Source of the DNA: Hirundichthys speculiger
Taxonomy: Eukaryota; Chordata; Actinopteri; Beloniformes; Exocoetidae
Assembly (NCBI GenBank): GCA_018398805.1
Contig: JAGFBZ010000814.1
Location: forward strand, 1,860,001-1,924,000
Reading direction: 5' to 3'
Length of the DNA: 64,000 bases
Below the pieces are notes generated by a model, which saw only the letters and a program-made list of their open reading frames with translations, searched no databases and was not told the DNA's origin. Position numbers and translations under genes: made by a program. The first letter of the stretch is position 1. Each line of letters begins with the position of its first letter. Positions 26,088 through 38,360 of this stretch are shown here, in pieces.

Positions 26088-27240
26088 TAGGGGTGCTCCG
26101 ATCGATCGGTGACCTGATCGGATCGGCCGATATGCATATGATCGGGATCGGTCAGAATTGTCATTAAAGCCGATCAAAAGAGCCGATCAAAAACGCTCTA
26201 TTCTCGTGCGCATACACTGTCTATAGACCTTTTCGGACCAGCCCCCCGGAAGTACCCCGTCCGCCATTGCGGGGTTGTGCTACAGAGCGACACTTTCACC
26301 GGCTCGCAGATTAGCCAGTGTTTTTCTCTTTCTACAAATATATATTTTATAATGTCGAGTCGGTCGAGTGGGAATACATGTTCCGTCATAAACTGTGCCA
26401 ACAATGGCGTGAAAATTCAACAATGGAAGAAGAAAGTATGAAATACACAAGCCTTTACTGCACGAAGACTGCCTTGTTTGCAGCCATACAGTTTGCACCG
26501 ATTTCCTGGGCGCACCGACAACCAAGAAGTTAGGAAGACGTGGGTGAAAAATATCAACAGAAAGGACTTAGTTCCAAATGAATACAGCCGGGTGAGTTTT
26601 TGTTAACATTCAATCTCGTACTACTTATAGCCTCGCTGAGAGTCCCGGACGATTCTGGCCGAAAGAACAGCAGTATGACACTACTGTAGCCCTCGGCACT
26701 AGCACAAGCCTATAAATCAATAAATGAATGAATGAATGAATGACTTAGGAGAATGATTAAATAAATTAAATATAACATTAACACATAGCCTAATTTACCG
26801 CTAGCGTTAACGTTACAGTAGCATAATCTTTATGGCTTGCTGACATTAGTTATAGCCAGCGTTGCAGCGTTCCACAGTTTTTAGTGTTTGATTATGGGAA
26901 TAGATAATGCTATTTCCATAACCAATCATTAAAAACAGCGATAAACTACCTTCATCTGTAACTGGAGGCCACTGCCTAACATCATCAATCCAAGACATGT
27001 CTGCGTTATCCGTAACAAATGCTCCACGCTGCTGTGTTTGGGTTACTGAGGTGGAGCACCGCACACTACAGTTATGGCTGGGCCACTAGGGGGCGCATGT
27101 CCACAATTTTCAAGTCGAATAGGTCTAAGACAGCAAGAAACAAAGGGAAATAAATACGATCGGTGATCGGTATCGGATCGGCCGATATTGATTTCAGTGA
27201 TCGGTGATCGGCCCCAAAAACCCTGATCGGAGCACCCCTA
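26088..27240. mobile_element. hAT-type transposon, 1153 bp, non-autonomous
   Basis: The ends read TAGGGGTGCTCCGATC and its exact complement, and the element is flanked by a perfect 8-bp duplication ATCATTAC (26080-26087 and 27241-27248). An 8-bp duplication with short TA/CAGGGG-type ends is diagnostic of hAT. Both subterminal regions contain many GATCGG/CCGATC words, probably transposase binding repeats. There is no hAT transposase. The interior instead carries a CpG-bearing leader and a THAP-domain exon. Confidence 0.92.
26352..26591 (+). pseudogene. THAP zinc-finger first exon inside the hAT element, with an in-frame stop
   Basis: From an ATG at 26352 the frame reads into the start of a THAP DNA-binding domain: 'CSVINCANN' supplies the first cysteine pair (C-x4-C) after a short N-terminus. 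One TGA at 26439-26441 interrupts it. The same frame then continues with 'LHRFPGRTDN' and 'KTWVKNINRKD', matching the conserved F-P and W positions of THAP, and ends 'EYSR' immediately before GGTGAGTT, a good splice donor at 26592. In THAP proteins the final C-x2-H follows here, so that part would sit on the next exon, which is absent. A CpG-containing stretch at 26215-26340 looks like a promoter or 5' leader. THAP domains occur in P-element and Kolobok transposases and in host proteins; which one donated this exon is unknown. Confidence 0.7.
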
Positions 27241-27248
27241 ATCATTAC

Positions 27249-28662
27249 ATTTTACTTCTTGTGGATGAGGTGAGGGAAAAACACACAGACAAAAGGAAAA
27301 TACAGAGCCTTACTTGATGATAAGATTTGTTTTTGAGATCACCATCCTCATTTGTACACATTTTCAAAAAAAAAAAAAGAAAGCAAGAAAAAAATACATC
27401 ATCCCTCTCAAATGAGAATAAAGGTGAAATCTTTTGTTTCACGGCTGTGTGCACAGCTGGCAGTAGAGTTAAATCCAATGCAATTATCTCACTGATTTTC
27501 AGACACTGATGGCTGTTAAAACTGTCATGTTGAAGCTAGAACTGTGTTTAGGACATAACATTATTGATACTGCTTTGGAAACAGCTTTCGACAGTTTTGA
27601 AAGAGTGAAAAGTACTAAAACAAATTCTCATACTTTATTTTCTGTGCTCAAAACCAAATTGACTAATAAAATTCTTTATGGTTTGAAAAGGTGCTGATTC
27701 CTCACAGTTTATCACTGTGGTAAAGACAAGACAGCTATCTGAATAGCCATCAGAAAACACATCAGTTCCAAAGGATACAAGGCAACAAGGATACAGTAGA
27801 CATTTGAAAAGCTCCAGGCTGACCTGGAACAATCTACAGAAGCAGTTTAATCCGACAATATACAAAGTGCACTGAGCTTCATGAGCAGAGGCCAAGAAAG
27901 AATTCTTTATTGAAAAAAAAAAGCCATTAAAAGATAAGACAAGCGTCTGCATAATATTTGATCGATAAGCCAAAATCTTTCCGTGAAAAAGTTTTACGTA
28001 GAGGAAACCAAAGAAGAACTTTGTGGGAATAAAACATGTTAGTTTGTTTAAAGGTGACAAAATGAACCCTGGAAGCAAATGAGCGCTCAACCTGCAGTGA
28101 AACACGTTGGAGGGTGTAACATGCTGTGCAGGTGGATTGTGCTTCTGTATTTGAGACGGTGTATCCGAATCAAAAGAATGATAAAATCAGAAGATTACCA
28201 AAGGATTTCAGAGTTAAATATGTCATCTAGAAGAGAAGGAAAAAAGATGTACTGTCTTAAATCACCAAGCAATGAATCCCTCCTGAAACAACAGAAACCT
28301 GCTTCTATAGCATCCCCGTCCTTCTCGGGAAAATGAAAGGCTGAACTGTCTTAAAGTTACCTAAGTTTACTTTCAGACATCTCAGTGCTGCACAAAGCTG
28401 AACCAAACAATAAAGTACATATTCACCTCATAACTTTCACTTAAAGTTTGGGTCATAAGGGGCAGGAGCATAAGCTCTGAGACTAAAGCTCAGACTTCTC
28501 TTTCAATAGCCACCACATCCAGCGACTCCTGAACTAAACTAAAACTCATTTCAGCCGCTTGTATGTGTGATATCATTCTGTAGGTCATTTCCCACAATTT
28601 GTGACCATAGTTGAGGGAAGGAACAACTTTCGGTTGCTAACCACAGTAGTTACCACAGGAAG
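27249..28662. other. Non-coding, no gene seen
   Basis: AT-rich unique sequence. A 156-codon minus-strand frame (27635-28105) has no recognisable domain. Confidence 0.5.
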
Positions 28663-28663
28663 A

Positions 28664-28712
28664 TATTCATTCTTCTTCTTCTTCTTCTTTTTCTTCTTCT
28701 TCTTCTTCCTCT
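28664..28712. repeat. (TTC)n microsatellite grading into TCC
   Basis: About 50 bases of TTC repeats; encodes only K or F/S runs. Confidence 0.9.
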
Positions 28713-28727
28713 CCTCCTCCTCCTCAT

Positions 28728-29180
28728 TATTATTACCCTCTGCCAAGAAGGTTATGTTTTTGCCTGTGTTTATCTGTCTGTCTGTGTACAAGATAACTCA
28801 AAAAGTTATGGATGAATTTTGATGAAATTTTCAGGAGTTGTCAGAAATGTGAAAAGGAAGAACTGATTTCATTTTGGGTGTGATCCGGAAGAAATCCTGG
28901 ATTCTGGATCACTTTTAAATTTTCGATAACATTGCGGTCAATGGGGCCAGAAATTTTGTTTCTCAATATCTCCGTTAAATATTGCCCAAAACTCATGAAA
29001 TTTGATTCAGGGATTGACAATGGGAACCTCTATCAAATTTCAAAGGCTGATGCGGATCTGATCCAGAACGCGGATTTTATCACAATCTGTAAATCACTAT
29101 ATGGGGGAACTGTTGTGCTTGGCGGAGGTCTGCGCTCTCCGAGTGCTTTTCTAGTTATTATTTTTATTATTATTATTGCA
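28728..29180. repeat. Interspersed repeat with inverted ends bounded by ATT microsatellites
   Basis: The unit begins after (ATT)n with CCTCTGCCAAG (28737-28747) and ends with CTTGGCGGAGG (29118-29128), an inverted pair with one mismatch, followed by 'tctgcgctctccgagtgc' and another (ATT)n run. I recall this 'GGAGGTCTGCGCTCTCCGAG' family from many fish and marine invertebrates, but not its class. No open frame resembles an enzyme, so it is non-autonomous. Confidence 0.7.
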
Positions 29181-29339
29181 GTAAAAAATCTACCTGACTT
29201 TATGTATAATTTTTCATTAAATCATTTATGAGGCAGTTTTAGATGAGTTGTGTGATCAAAGAAAAGAGCTAAAAGTGAACATATAAAGTGTATATTGTAA
29301 TAATACCTTATATACAGGTTTTAAAAACTTGTCCAAGGT

Positions 29340-29405
29340 TTACCACTGCCTTCTGCCTTACAGCAGATCCCTGTGACCCTGAACAGCAGAAATAATGAAT
29401 GGATA
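29340..29405 (+). repeat. Short SINE-tail remnant
   Basis: Contains 'cagcagatccctgtgaccct' and a short AATGGAT end, matching the 3' part of the SINE-like element at 52839-53213. Diverged and truncated. Confidence 0.5.
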
Positions 29406-31129
29406 CACCGTTTTCTTAAAAAAAAAAAAAACATCCTCTCAGTCAAGAATTTACTTGATGATGAATCTATGTCAAATATTACTTGCTATTTACCTAAGGT
29501 TTGAACTACAAAGGCATGGGAGTTACTTTTTACTAGTCTGGAGTATGTAAAATACTTTTTTGGAATCTCCTGCCCTCTGCATCAGCTGGCAATTCCTTTG
29601 CCCTCTCTGAGAAAGGTTTTCATTTTTTCACACATAGGAGGTTCATGCCATCATGGTCAATAGTTGGCCATTGGTCCATCCTGTTCTGATGGGGCAGCGA
29701 GCCCCTCCCCCACCACTCTCATCTAAAGAGCTGATACATTCCTCCTCCTCTTTCTCTGTCACTACGACTGTTACCTGAGCAACCTTCCTCAGCAAGCTCC
29801 TCCTGCTCCGCTGTCACCTACAGATTTTACCACTCTCCTCTCTGCGTCCTCCGCTCTGACGCAGCTTCCAAGCTCAACTGTTTTTGTCAGAGAGAAAGCG
29901 TTGTGACTTCAATACAGACTAACCAGTTAAACTTTAAACATAAACTTTCAAGCCTGATAAACGTTAATGGCCACTTTGCTTCTTACCCCTTAGATTGATG
30001 TTAGTGGCTGTTGTTTTCTCCACTGCTGCACTTGTTCCAGCCTCACCATTTTGGGTTTTTTTATATATATATTTTAGTTATAAAATCTCTCAAGCCTCTA
30101 CTTTTTTCTCTTCTGTTTTCTTTTCTGCACACCATACTTAAACTGAGCGGACACTGACATTTTTCTTGAGCTGGCTAAAAGAACTCAAACAAAAGTCAAA
30201 ACTTGTAAAACTGGTCAAACCACTTTTGTGTTTATGGATGGGGGTGTTCTTGACCACTATTTCAAGAATAGTTAGGAAGAAAGAAAACTAAATCAGTTTT
30301 TTGCAATTTAAATGTAACCCCTTTTTCCCTTGGTGTTCAGAATCTACACCGTGGTTACACTGAAGAAAATAAAACAGGTCCTAGGTTCTCAGCTAAAGAT
30401 GGTGAATTTGCTGGGGTCTTATTTAAACAAGGGACTTCATATTAAATTGGGAAAAAGGGAATGAATAGCGCGGTGCCTCCACTGAACACTTACTATGCTA
30501 TGTGAACACTAGCAAAATTTATGTAAGCCCTCAGAAATATAAATTACCATCAAAAGAATGTTAAACCACAATATGCAAAGGGTAAGACACGAACATTTAT
30601 TTTCACTTAAACCCCTTTTTAAACCAAAAGAACAGTTTTTAGCTTGTTTCAACAAACCAATAATCAAAATAATCAAAAATAATCAAAAGAATATGTTTTA
30701 ACCCTTTAAATTAGTTTTTAATTTGTAGCTCAACCTCAATCTTGTTAATGAAACACTAAACCCTATGAAATGAGATCTCTTTTTAACTTAGTATAAAGCA
30801 AATCAAATTTTGTTTATCTTTTAATAAACCATTCACATGAAATCAATACCTTGCTGTGTTCTGAGTATTTTAACTGTATTCACACCTTTTAACTACTCAG
30901 CATTTTGCTTGCAATAACCAAAATGTAAAGAAATATAAACCAATAGTGCTCTGGTACTCTAAAAATGCAGTACTAATACCAGTTCTTGTACCAAAAATAT
31001 GTTTCACTGTTCATAAAATGATTATGATACCAAAATAAAGAGTCTAAACCCAAGCGCTTGGATAATTTAACCGTTGGGGCCCATTTGAAGAGTTGGTGCA
31101 CATGAAGTTTTATCCAGTTATGAACGAAA
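29406..31129. other. Non-coding, no gene seen
   Basis: AT-rich sequence with recurring 'aacccctttt'-type words around 30315-30710 and no paired termini. It leads into the CpG island. Confidence 0.5.
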
Positions 31130-31740
31130 GAGTTAACTTTGAAACCAGGCCAGTCACAGCCTGTTCTAACACGGTCCCGTGCCTGTGTCCTGCACTCGTC
31201 TAGCTCCAATGTCAAGTACTCACGCAACCTCTCAGCGTGGAAGCAACATGGCGGTGTAGCCAGCCAGGCCGCAAAGCGATGTCCAGACAGCTCCCCGCCG
31301 CCTCTCGTAACTCCGGCTACCTGCGTCCCGCGACACGTCCTCGCCTCCTGCCGCCGACTCGTCTGCTCGTCCCGTTCGTCCAGGCCGTCCTCAAACGCTC
31401 ACGAATGTCCCGTGGAAACTTCCTCCGTCCGTGTCCGCGTTGTGCAGCCGTCTGGTTTCTCTGCCGAGGAGCTAATGTCGGAGCTAATGGCGGAGACCAC
31501 ACTGTATGTGCCTCGGAGAAAAATACTTCACTGTCCTTGTAAAGTAAACACACTAGCCCGAAACACGTGAGAAGAGTGTTCTGGTCGCTTAAAGTATATC
31601 TGGGCAGTGCAATATCTGGGCCAACCTTCAGTCGAGTCTCCAAACATTTACTTTTTTTCTGTCCACCGCGAAAACGCAGCCAGCTCCTCCACTGTCCCGG
31701 GATCTCTCTGATACTTCCTGCCGGAAAATGTTCTAGTCTC
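31130..31740. promoter_or_regulatory. CpG island, candidate promoter and 5' exon
   Basis: I count about 35 CpG dinucleotides between 31141 and 31500, while most of the window is strongly CpG-depleted, so this DNA is probably kept unmethylated. It includes AACATGGCGG at 31246-31255, close to the YY1 consensus often found just downstream of start sites. About 140 bases further on, 'ttctgggaaatgaagt' near 31886 resembles a ZNF143 promoter motif. Frames here (up to 143 codons) differ in each phase and are a by-product of GC content. The nearest exon-like segment is at 35244. I infer a promoter, most likely plus-strand, but a transposon-borne island is not excluded. Confidence 0.5.
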
Positions 31741-34700
31741 TTTTAAACGGGAAAAGTTCACCTTTTATATTTTTTTTAAGAACCACAAAATATCTTAAGA
31801 CAACATAATACATGAATTACAGTGTTAATAAAATGAACAATATTTATCTTCATGGACTATTGCAAAACCACAAAGACCAAAGGATTCTGGGAAATGAAGT
31901 CCCACTCTGTTTTGTCTTCTAACAGCAAAATAAAAAAAAAAAGGATAATCTTCACATTCTTAACATCCCTGAGATTTATAAAAACCCAGTAAAACAAAGA
32001 ATGAATATTTATAACCCATTTTTAGGGATTTTTAGAGAACCCTACATAAATATTACATATCATTATATATCAAAAAGTATTCCTGCCGATAGATAAGAAA
32101 TTGGAGGGTTGGAGGGTCTGGCCTGGGACAGCTGTTTCAAATGTTTCATTCACAAGCGCACGATTTTGCACAAGGACTGTAGATATTAAAGAGGAACAAG
32201 TCAAGACAAATGGTCTCAGAAACAATTCCACATGCTAAAGGTTTTGTGTAATTTGGGTAGAAATGATAATGGGAATGTTGGAGAACTTTCCTATTAATTT
32301 TGATAATTGTTAGCAAACTCGTGGTCTTATGCATATCTCTGATTCATACATCATATTGACATTATGATTTTGTCGCTGCTGTTGTTAATTTACTTGGAAG
32401 ACGCTAATGATTCCACGATGATAAGTCTGCTGGGTAACTGGCAAACTCACTCGCAAAAGTGTTGTTCAGAAAACAGAATCATTAGAATGATTTCAAATTG
32501 TTTCAAAATTGTTGACAGCTGTGGAATGTGGTTGTTGGAGAAAAGTTCAGCCCTCTAAATGATCAGTGATAATCAAATTCTGCAGCCAACTGCAAATGCA
32601 TCGCCCTCTTTAACTCATCAGTTTCACTTCAGTGTTCAGGCAGATGTCACAACATCGAAGAGCCTGACCTTTATTTAACAACAGCTGTGATTGAATCTGT
32701 TATGAGTGGCATTTTTTTAAAGGAAGGATTCATTTTTCTCTATGGTAGGAACTCCATCCATCCACCTGAGAATCAACTCTAATGTTTAATGTACAGCCAA
32801 TTTTAAGCTTAAACCAAGACTTTTGTTGAGAATGCTAGCATGCCTAAGTTTATTTATCTATTATTTTTTTTTTTTGTCTTTTTGATAAATGTAATATATT
32901 AGGGAGCTTCTGTTTTAGGATCTGTTTTAGGATCTCAGCAACATTAGGTCCCAAAATAATTTTGGAAGTAATATGCCGAGCTTGATGGTCTATAAAACTG
33001 GATGTCATCGACTTTGACCTCCACTGCGATGCAACATATATTTGTGAAATAAGTGCAAGTGACAGCTGTATTAATAACTTTGACTTTACTGTTCTGGCTT
33101 TGATTATCTTAGAGGGAATTTTATTCATGTGTATGTGGTAAAAATTTGCAATTGTATGAGTCCAGTTTGTTGTCATGAAGTGAATATCAAGTCTTCTTAA
33201 TGTCATAAATTGAAGCAGCGTAAATCAGAGGTTTTTAATGCCCTGCACCCTCAAATGTACTGCCACGATCAGAGGTCAGCTTTGTTTTAAAATTGAAGGG
33301 CTGTCTTTGCAATATACACTCTAATTAGATTACATGTTAAATAAATTATGAACTCTAATCAGTTTCTGGCCTAAAATGCTGTTGTAACGTATTTGATGAT
33401 GGTCTCAGCAAATAGCCTACGGTGACTAACTTTATCATCCAGCCAGCTTGGCACTGTTGGAAGTTTGACTTGGCTTGTTACATTAGGGAAAACATAACTC
33501 ATAGCTGGGGGTGTGTTATCACTGACTTTTGAATGATGCCGATGCAAACATTGTATCCAGCTTTTTTTGAGATCAGCAACATTGAAACATCTGTTCTCAT
33601 GGTGAAACATGAAACAAGTTGGCGGACCCGGGATTGCTGTCAAAATCTGTCTCTTGTAGACGCTCAGCAACAATAGCAGCCATCATATTTAGATTAACAT
33701 CTCTGTTTGGACTTGTCCTTACACATATGTTGTTACCTTAGTTTCCTTTTGTAGGTGAATTTACTTCTAGACAGATGTAAGCCGATCACATCTTGATTGC
33801 TGTCTTTCTTCTTTTTTTTTAAAAATCACTTAACAAAGCCACCATGTGCTCATGTTGAGGCTATGGCTTTTTCATATGTCAAAACTTTATTGAAAATGCA
33901 GCATGCATGAAACAATGTTTGGCGTTTCGTGGTTAGGAAGTCTCATCATGTCCAACTGTTAAGGAACTGCTTTTGCCCACAGAACAGTGTGGGGCCTGTG
34001 GATCAATTTCCTGATGCTCCCCTCTCCAAACATACACAGCAGTCTCAGTGGAGGTGACACCGCACACACGAGGGCAGAGAGAGGGAGAAAGTGATGGAGG
34101 AGAGTTTGGTCCTGGAAGTCTCCACCTGGTGGGGTGGTTGAGGGCCAGAAAGAAGCCCCCACAGCACACAAAGCTTGCCTTGTGTAAGATAAGCGTCGGG
34201 CACCAGGAGGGCCTTACGGCACTATTTTCATAATCAGAGTCAGTTTGTTTTCTTTAGACCTCAGAGCCTGAGCTTGACAGGAGAGCAGCGTGCCGGCAGA
34301 GCTGGAGGTTGTGTTTTGTAGTGCCGTTTTGGGAGAAAGGGGGTTTCTTACAGGGTAGGTCAGGGGGTTTCAGGGGCTCCTCAAAATTTATCTCCTATTT
34401 GACTCTATATGTTTACTTAACTGATCCCCCAGTCCCTCAATCCGATTTCCAGTTTACCCTCAGCGTAAGTGTACCTCATGTTTAGTCCTGACTACAGTTA
34501 TTTTGTGTGAGATGCCCTTATTTCATCCACAGAGTTTGGGGAATAATCTGATTTGTTATAATTTTTTTTTAAAGATCATGCTTCAAGGATGGAATCTTTT
34601 TTAATATATCAATCGGAGATCATTACTAGTAATTACAGCATACAGTACGTTGTCATTCATGAATTTAATTTCTTTCTACGATGTGGAAACAGCTCTACTG

Positions 34701-35243
34701 CTGCAGCACTTCACACCAATGTTGAAATTTAGCAGAGCTCAAATATTCTGTGCATTTCCTTTTAACATCTACCAAGTAAACACTGACTGTTGCCTCTGTT
34801 TCATTTCTGTAATTTGGCAATAGAGTTGTATCATAGTATTTTGAGTGTTTATAGGGAAAAACCACTGTGCAAAAGACTCAGAGGAATAAGAATGTTTTCT
34901 TGGTAAAGACTATTCAGAAAATGGTGCTAAACCTTAATTAGAAACAGTTGCTTTACTGTTGTGAAGATGAGATGCCTAGAGCAAGTATTTACAGCTGAAA
35001 AGAAAGAAAATACTGAGAAGTTCTATTAAAAGGAAAAGTGATTTTTCATAGAAAATGTGGCTACAGTTACAAAGCTTCATTGTAAAGCAACTCCTGTTAA
35101 TATGTTTGCTTCTTATCTAAGTTTAAGTAAAATTCTCATTAGGTTCTGGGAGTGCATATTTACTGCTCCAAGTCTTGTGTTGGGATAATTTAAAAGTGGT
35201 TTCTTTGCAGACAGGTTTCTTGATTTTTCTCCTCTTTCCACAG
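31741..35243. other. Non-coding; candidate first intron
   Basis: AT-rich sequence. A 100-codon minus-strand frame at 33371-33673 followed by a 118-codon one (32850-33206) could be remnants of an old unrecognised mobile-element protein, but no motif identifies it. A more GC-rich stretch at 33950-34330 has no clear function. Confidence 0.4.
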
Positions 35244-35332
35244 TATGTCTTGGCCTTTCAGAGGTGGTGGGCCGCCAGGGCTCCTCTCAGCTCGCTCCCT
35301 GAAGACCCCTGGCTCCACAGAAACAGGAAATG
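35244..35332 (+). CDS. Putative coding exon with start codon, gene unknown
   Basis: A long pyrimidine tract and CAG (ending 35243) form a strong splice acceptor. One base later an ATG opens a frame of 29 codons plus one base (MSWPFRGGGPPGLLSARSLK...) up to a GTAATA donor at 35333. The exon is 89 bases, markedly GC-richer than its flanks, and codon-like in composition. The product would be a basic, proline- and glycine-rich N-terminus without a signal peptide. A second frame is also open across the exon, so the reading phase is not proven, and the donor is only moderate. I do not recognise the gene. With the CpG island 3.6 kb upstream, a non-coding exon 1 followed by this exon 2 is a reasonable model. 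Confidence 0.4.
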
Positions 35333-37775
35333 GTAATAGTATTGCACTGCTTTTCCTCCCCCTATCTGTATCCCCATTACTCTCTCGTTCAATGAATAAA
35401 AAAAGAAGAAAAAAACAGATGTGTAATAACATATATGTGTGGAAAAATGGACTTTGGCCATGAAATACAACCAAAGTATGAATTGTGCTTTTGCACTTTC
35501 TTCAAATTCATGTAGGAAATGAAAATACATGTTGTATTATTGATGCATTGCAACTGGAGGAGAGCTTTTTAGGAAATACAGCCTTTCGTGAATGAGTTAC
35601 CAGTAGTTCACATAATGAGTGAATTGTAAGGATCTGATTTTATCTTTTGTTTGACATCAAACAGAGCAGGGAAATTGACATTTTTTTACAGTCTAAAATA
35701 GTCTTAATAAGGCTGGAGGTTTAGTAATTACTATTATCATTTGGTTTGCTATCATTATTGGATCCACAGGTGGATGATACCCCTAACCCTGCTGATCCAA
35801 CCACACACACGCATGCGCCTGCACACACACACACAGATGCAAACTCATGCACTCGCACTTCCTGGTGTTTATGAGTCACTTCAGCCCTAGCCAAGCATGT
35901 GGTGAAGCCACCCAACTCCAGCCATTTCGGTGGGAGCTGCTAACTAGCCCCCACAGACATTGCCAGGTTTTTATAATAAATTGTGGAGCAAAACCACAAC
36001 TGACTAAAAAGAGATAGGCTTGCTCTGACTTCATAGCATTTTGTGGTCTATATTTCCCTCTGAATTCTTTCTGGTTTTGACTCTTTCCCTGTTCTTTTTC
36101 CCTTTCATCTTGATTCAAAATGCAGATGGATGTATCATTCCTCTTCATAGTTTTCTTTGTTTTAGCCCTTTAAAACAGGGTTTTATCATTACAGATGTCC
36201 AACCAAAGTTCTGTATTTTCACAAAAGCCTTAATGTTTTCAAGAAGTCCCAAAGTTAATGGCAGTAATAGTGCAGCCACAAAAATGTCAAACACAAATTT
36301 TCTACAAAGACATTTTGTCCTTTGTGCACCGTTCCTTTATCCTGTGATCCACACAGTCAAGCGTCCAGTAAAACATCATCATACCTCAATTTTCTAAAGA
36401 GAAGTTTCAGTGAAGGCTCAAGATAATTCCTGCAGAGCACAGATGTGTAGAGCTCAAGCCAAAAGCACCAGTTATCTCGGCCAAAATACAACCATAAAAT
36501 TCTGCCTGCAATGGGTAACCACAAAACCAAAATGTCTCTTTCTCTACAGATGGATCTGCCCCTGAGCTGTGAACCTCAGTTACACAGGGGAACATGGAGA
36601 AAGTGCTGAGGTCTGATTGAGTGGAAAACTTTCTGGGAACCTTAGTTTGTGCTGGACAAAGACATTTGTGCACAAAAGTCACATAGTGTGCAGTTTTATA
36701 CAGATTCACTTTAGTTTTGTGAGGCATGTGTCCCACACAGGCCCCATCTGTAAATACAGATACACTACATGACATTCTTGTTAGCGTTGTTCAGACCACA
36801 CCTGAAAATGATATGCATTTTTGGCATCTCAAAACAAAGGCATGAAGTGCAGAGTTCTGGCGTTGCTGCCAGTAGTTTCTCAGTCTGGTGTCCAACTCCA
36901 CAGCTCTGACCCTGGCTAAGCAAAGTACACGCTGTCTGTTCTCATGGACTGAACTGGTTTCACCCGTTTGCTCTATCCTTTTGTTCACTCAGCTCTTATT
37001 TAAGCAAGCACAAGAAAAACCAAAACAATCAAATTTTACAAGTCAAACAACAGTATGTGAAATGAAAAATGAAGTGATTATAGATTTGTTATCAGTAGAG
37101 GTTTAAAATAGAGACTGGCACAGTTTGAACATTTTGTATTCTAAGAACATCAGACTTTGTGTTTACTTTTATTTTCTCCGTCTTCATATTTTTTTAACAG
37201 GTTATTGTTGTGTACACATATTACATCCTTTCTCTAATTAATCTTGACAACCTCAAACTGTAGCTGTATTAACACTTTATTTATGTTTCTCTTTACAGGT
37301 ACAGAAAGAATGAAGAAAAAAGTTAACAAGTGTTCAGCATAGATTCATTCAACTGAAAAACAAAACAAAAATAAACAAAAACTAAACATACTTGTTATGA
37401 TAGAGAATCATGTTCTATTGATATCTTAAAGAGACTGGAAAATAAATTTGATTCTTATTAAAACTCTGATAAAACAAGAGTAGTGGTGGCTAAGACTTTT
37501 GCATGGTGCTGTGTAGTTGCCATCCTTCCTGCTTCCCTTCCTCCCAATGCAAAACGTTATTGAGACGACTCTGAAGCAATAGTTCAGCAAGGCAATGGGA
37601 GTGACATTTAGTGTTCACATACACCCCTCATGGTTCATTCTGATTACACCCTCTAGTCTATTTAAAGGAGCAAACGGTGCCCATCTCTGCTGTGCTAACT
37701 GATGCACAAGTGCCAAGCTGGCTATGACTCAGAAATCCCACCCCAGCATCCACCTGTAGGCTCCAAATGTCTCTC
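35333..37775. other. Non-coding, no gene seen
   Basis: AT-rich sequence with CA/CG-rich microsatellite-like patches (35800-35835). No family-bearing frame. Confidence 0.5.
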
Positions 37776-37816
37776 TATCTATCTATCTATCTATCTATCT
37801 ATATATATATATATAG
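37776..37816. repeat. (CTAT)n-(AT)n microsatellite
   Basis: Tetranucleotide run followed by an AT run. Confidence 0.9.
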
Positions 37817-38149
37817 TACATTATGATACACACCACTGAACACTTGTAGATTGTTTATAGGTTTAAATTAAGTTTCTTTCAAGTTTCAATAAAATGTTTT
37901 TTTTTTCCACCACTAACAAACATCTTAGCAATTCATGACAGAGATAAGTGTGAATGGACCATTTTGTCTTTATCAAATAACATTACAATTCTCTCATTGC
38001 ATGGAGGATGACATGTAGTGGGGCTTTCAGTGAGTTTGCTGCTATGGCAACACACACTCAACCCTCTCAGGTCTATTCTTTCTTTGGCTCCCTCTCTGTC
38101 ACACACACACACACAGACACACAGAGTGTTTTTATGTGGCTGTTTACTC

Positions 38150-38360
38150 ATGTAATGTGACCTGGAGGGGCGCCAATGAGCCCGTGGAAGATCCGTGGCC
38201 TGAGGCCTGCCGACACCTCTCCGCAGCCCAGTTGAAATGTTTATTTATAACTCCACCAGCTCCACCTCCCTCTGTCGTCTGCCAGCAGCAATGCCAATCC
38301 AAACACACTAGGCCTCTCCAGGCTGATCCAGAGTATGATTTCGGAAAGAAGAGAAGCCTT
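38150..38360. promoter_or_regulatory. Possible conserved non-coding element
   Basis: GC-balanced repeat-free block between a CA microsatellite and a purine-rich stretch. It includes 'gcgccaatgagcccgtgg', TTTATTTATAAC and 'agcaatgccaatcc'. An 81-codon frame crosses it without any family feature. Confidence 0.25.

Noticed and set aside
27635..28105. 156-codon minus-strand open frame
   Set aside because: No recognisable motif or composition shift; likely chance in AT-rich DNA.
28585..28791. Frames with long K or F runs
   Set aside because: Translation of the (TTC)n/(GAA)n microsatellite.
31317..31643. 108-codon arginine-rich minus-strand frame in the CpG island
   Set aside because: All three phases of the island are open for long stretches because of GC content; no family features single this one out.
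32850..33673. Decayed mobile-element protein on the minus strand
   Set aside because: Two adjacent frames are suggestive, but I could not identify any catalytic or structural motif or termini.
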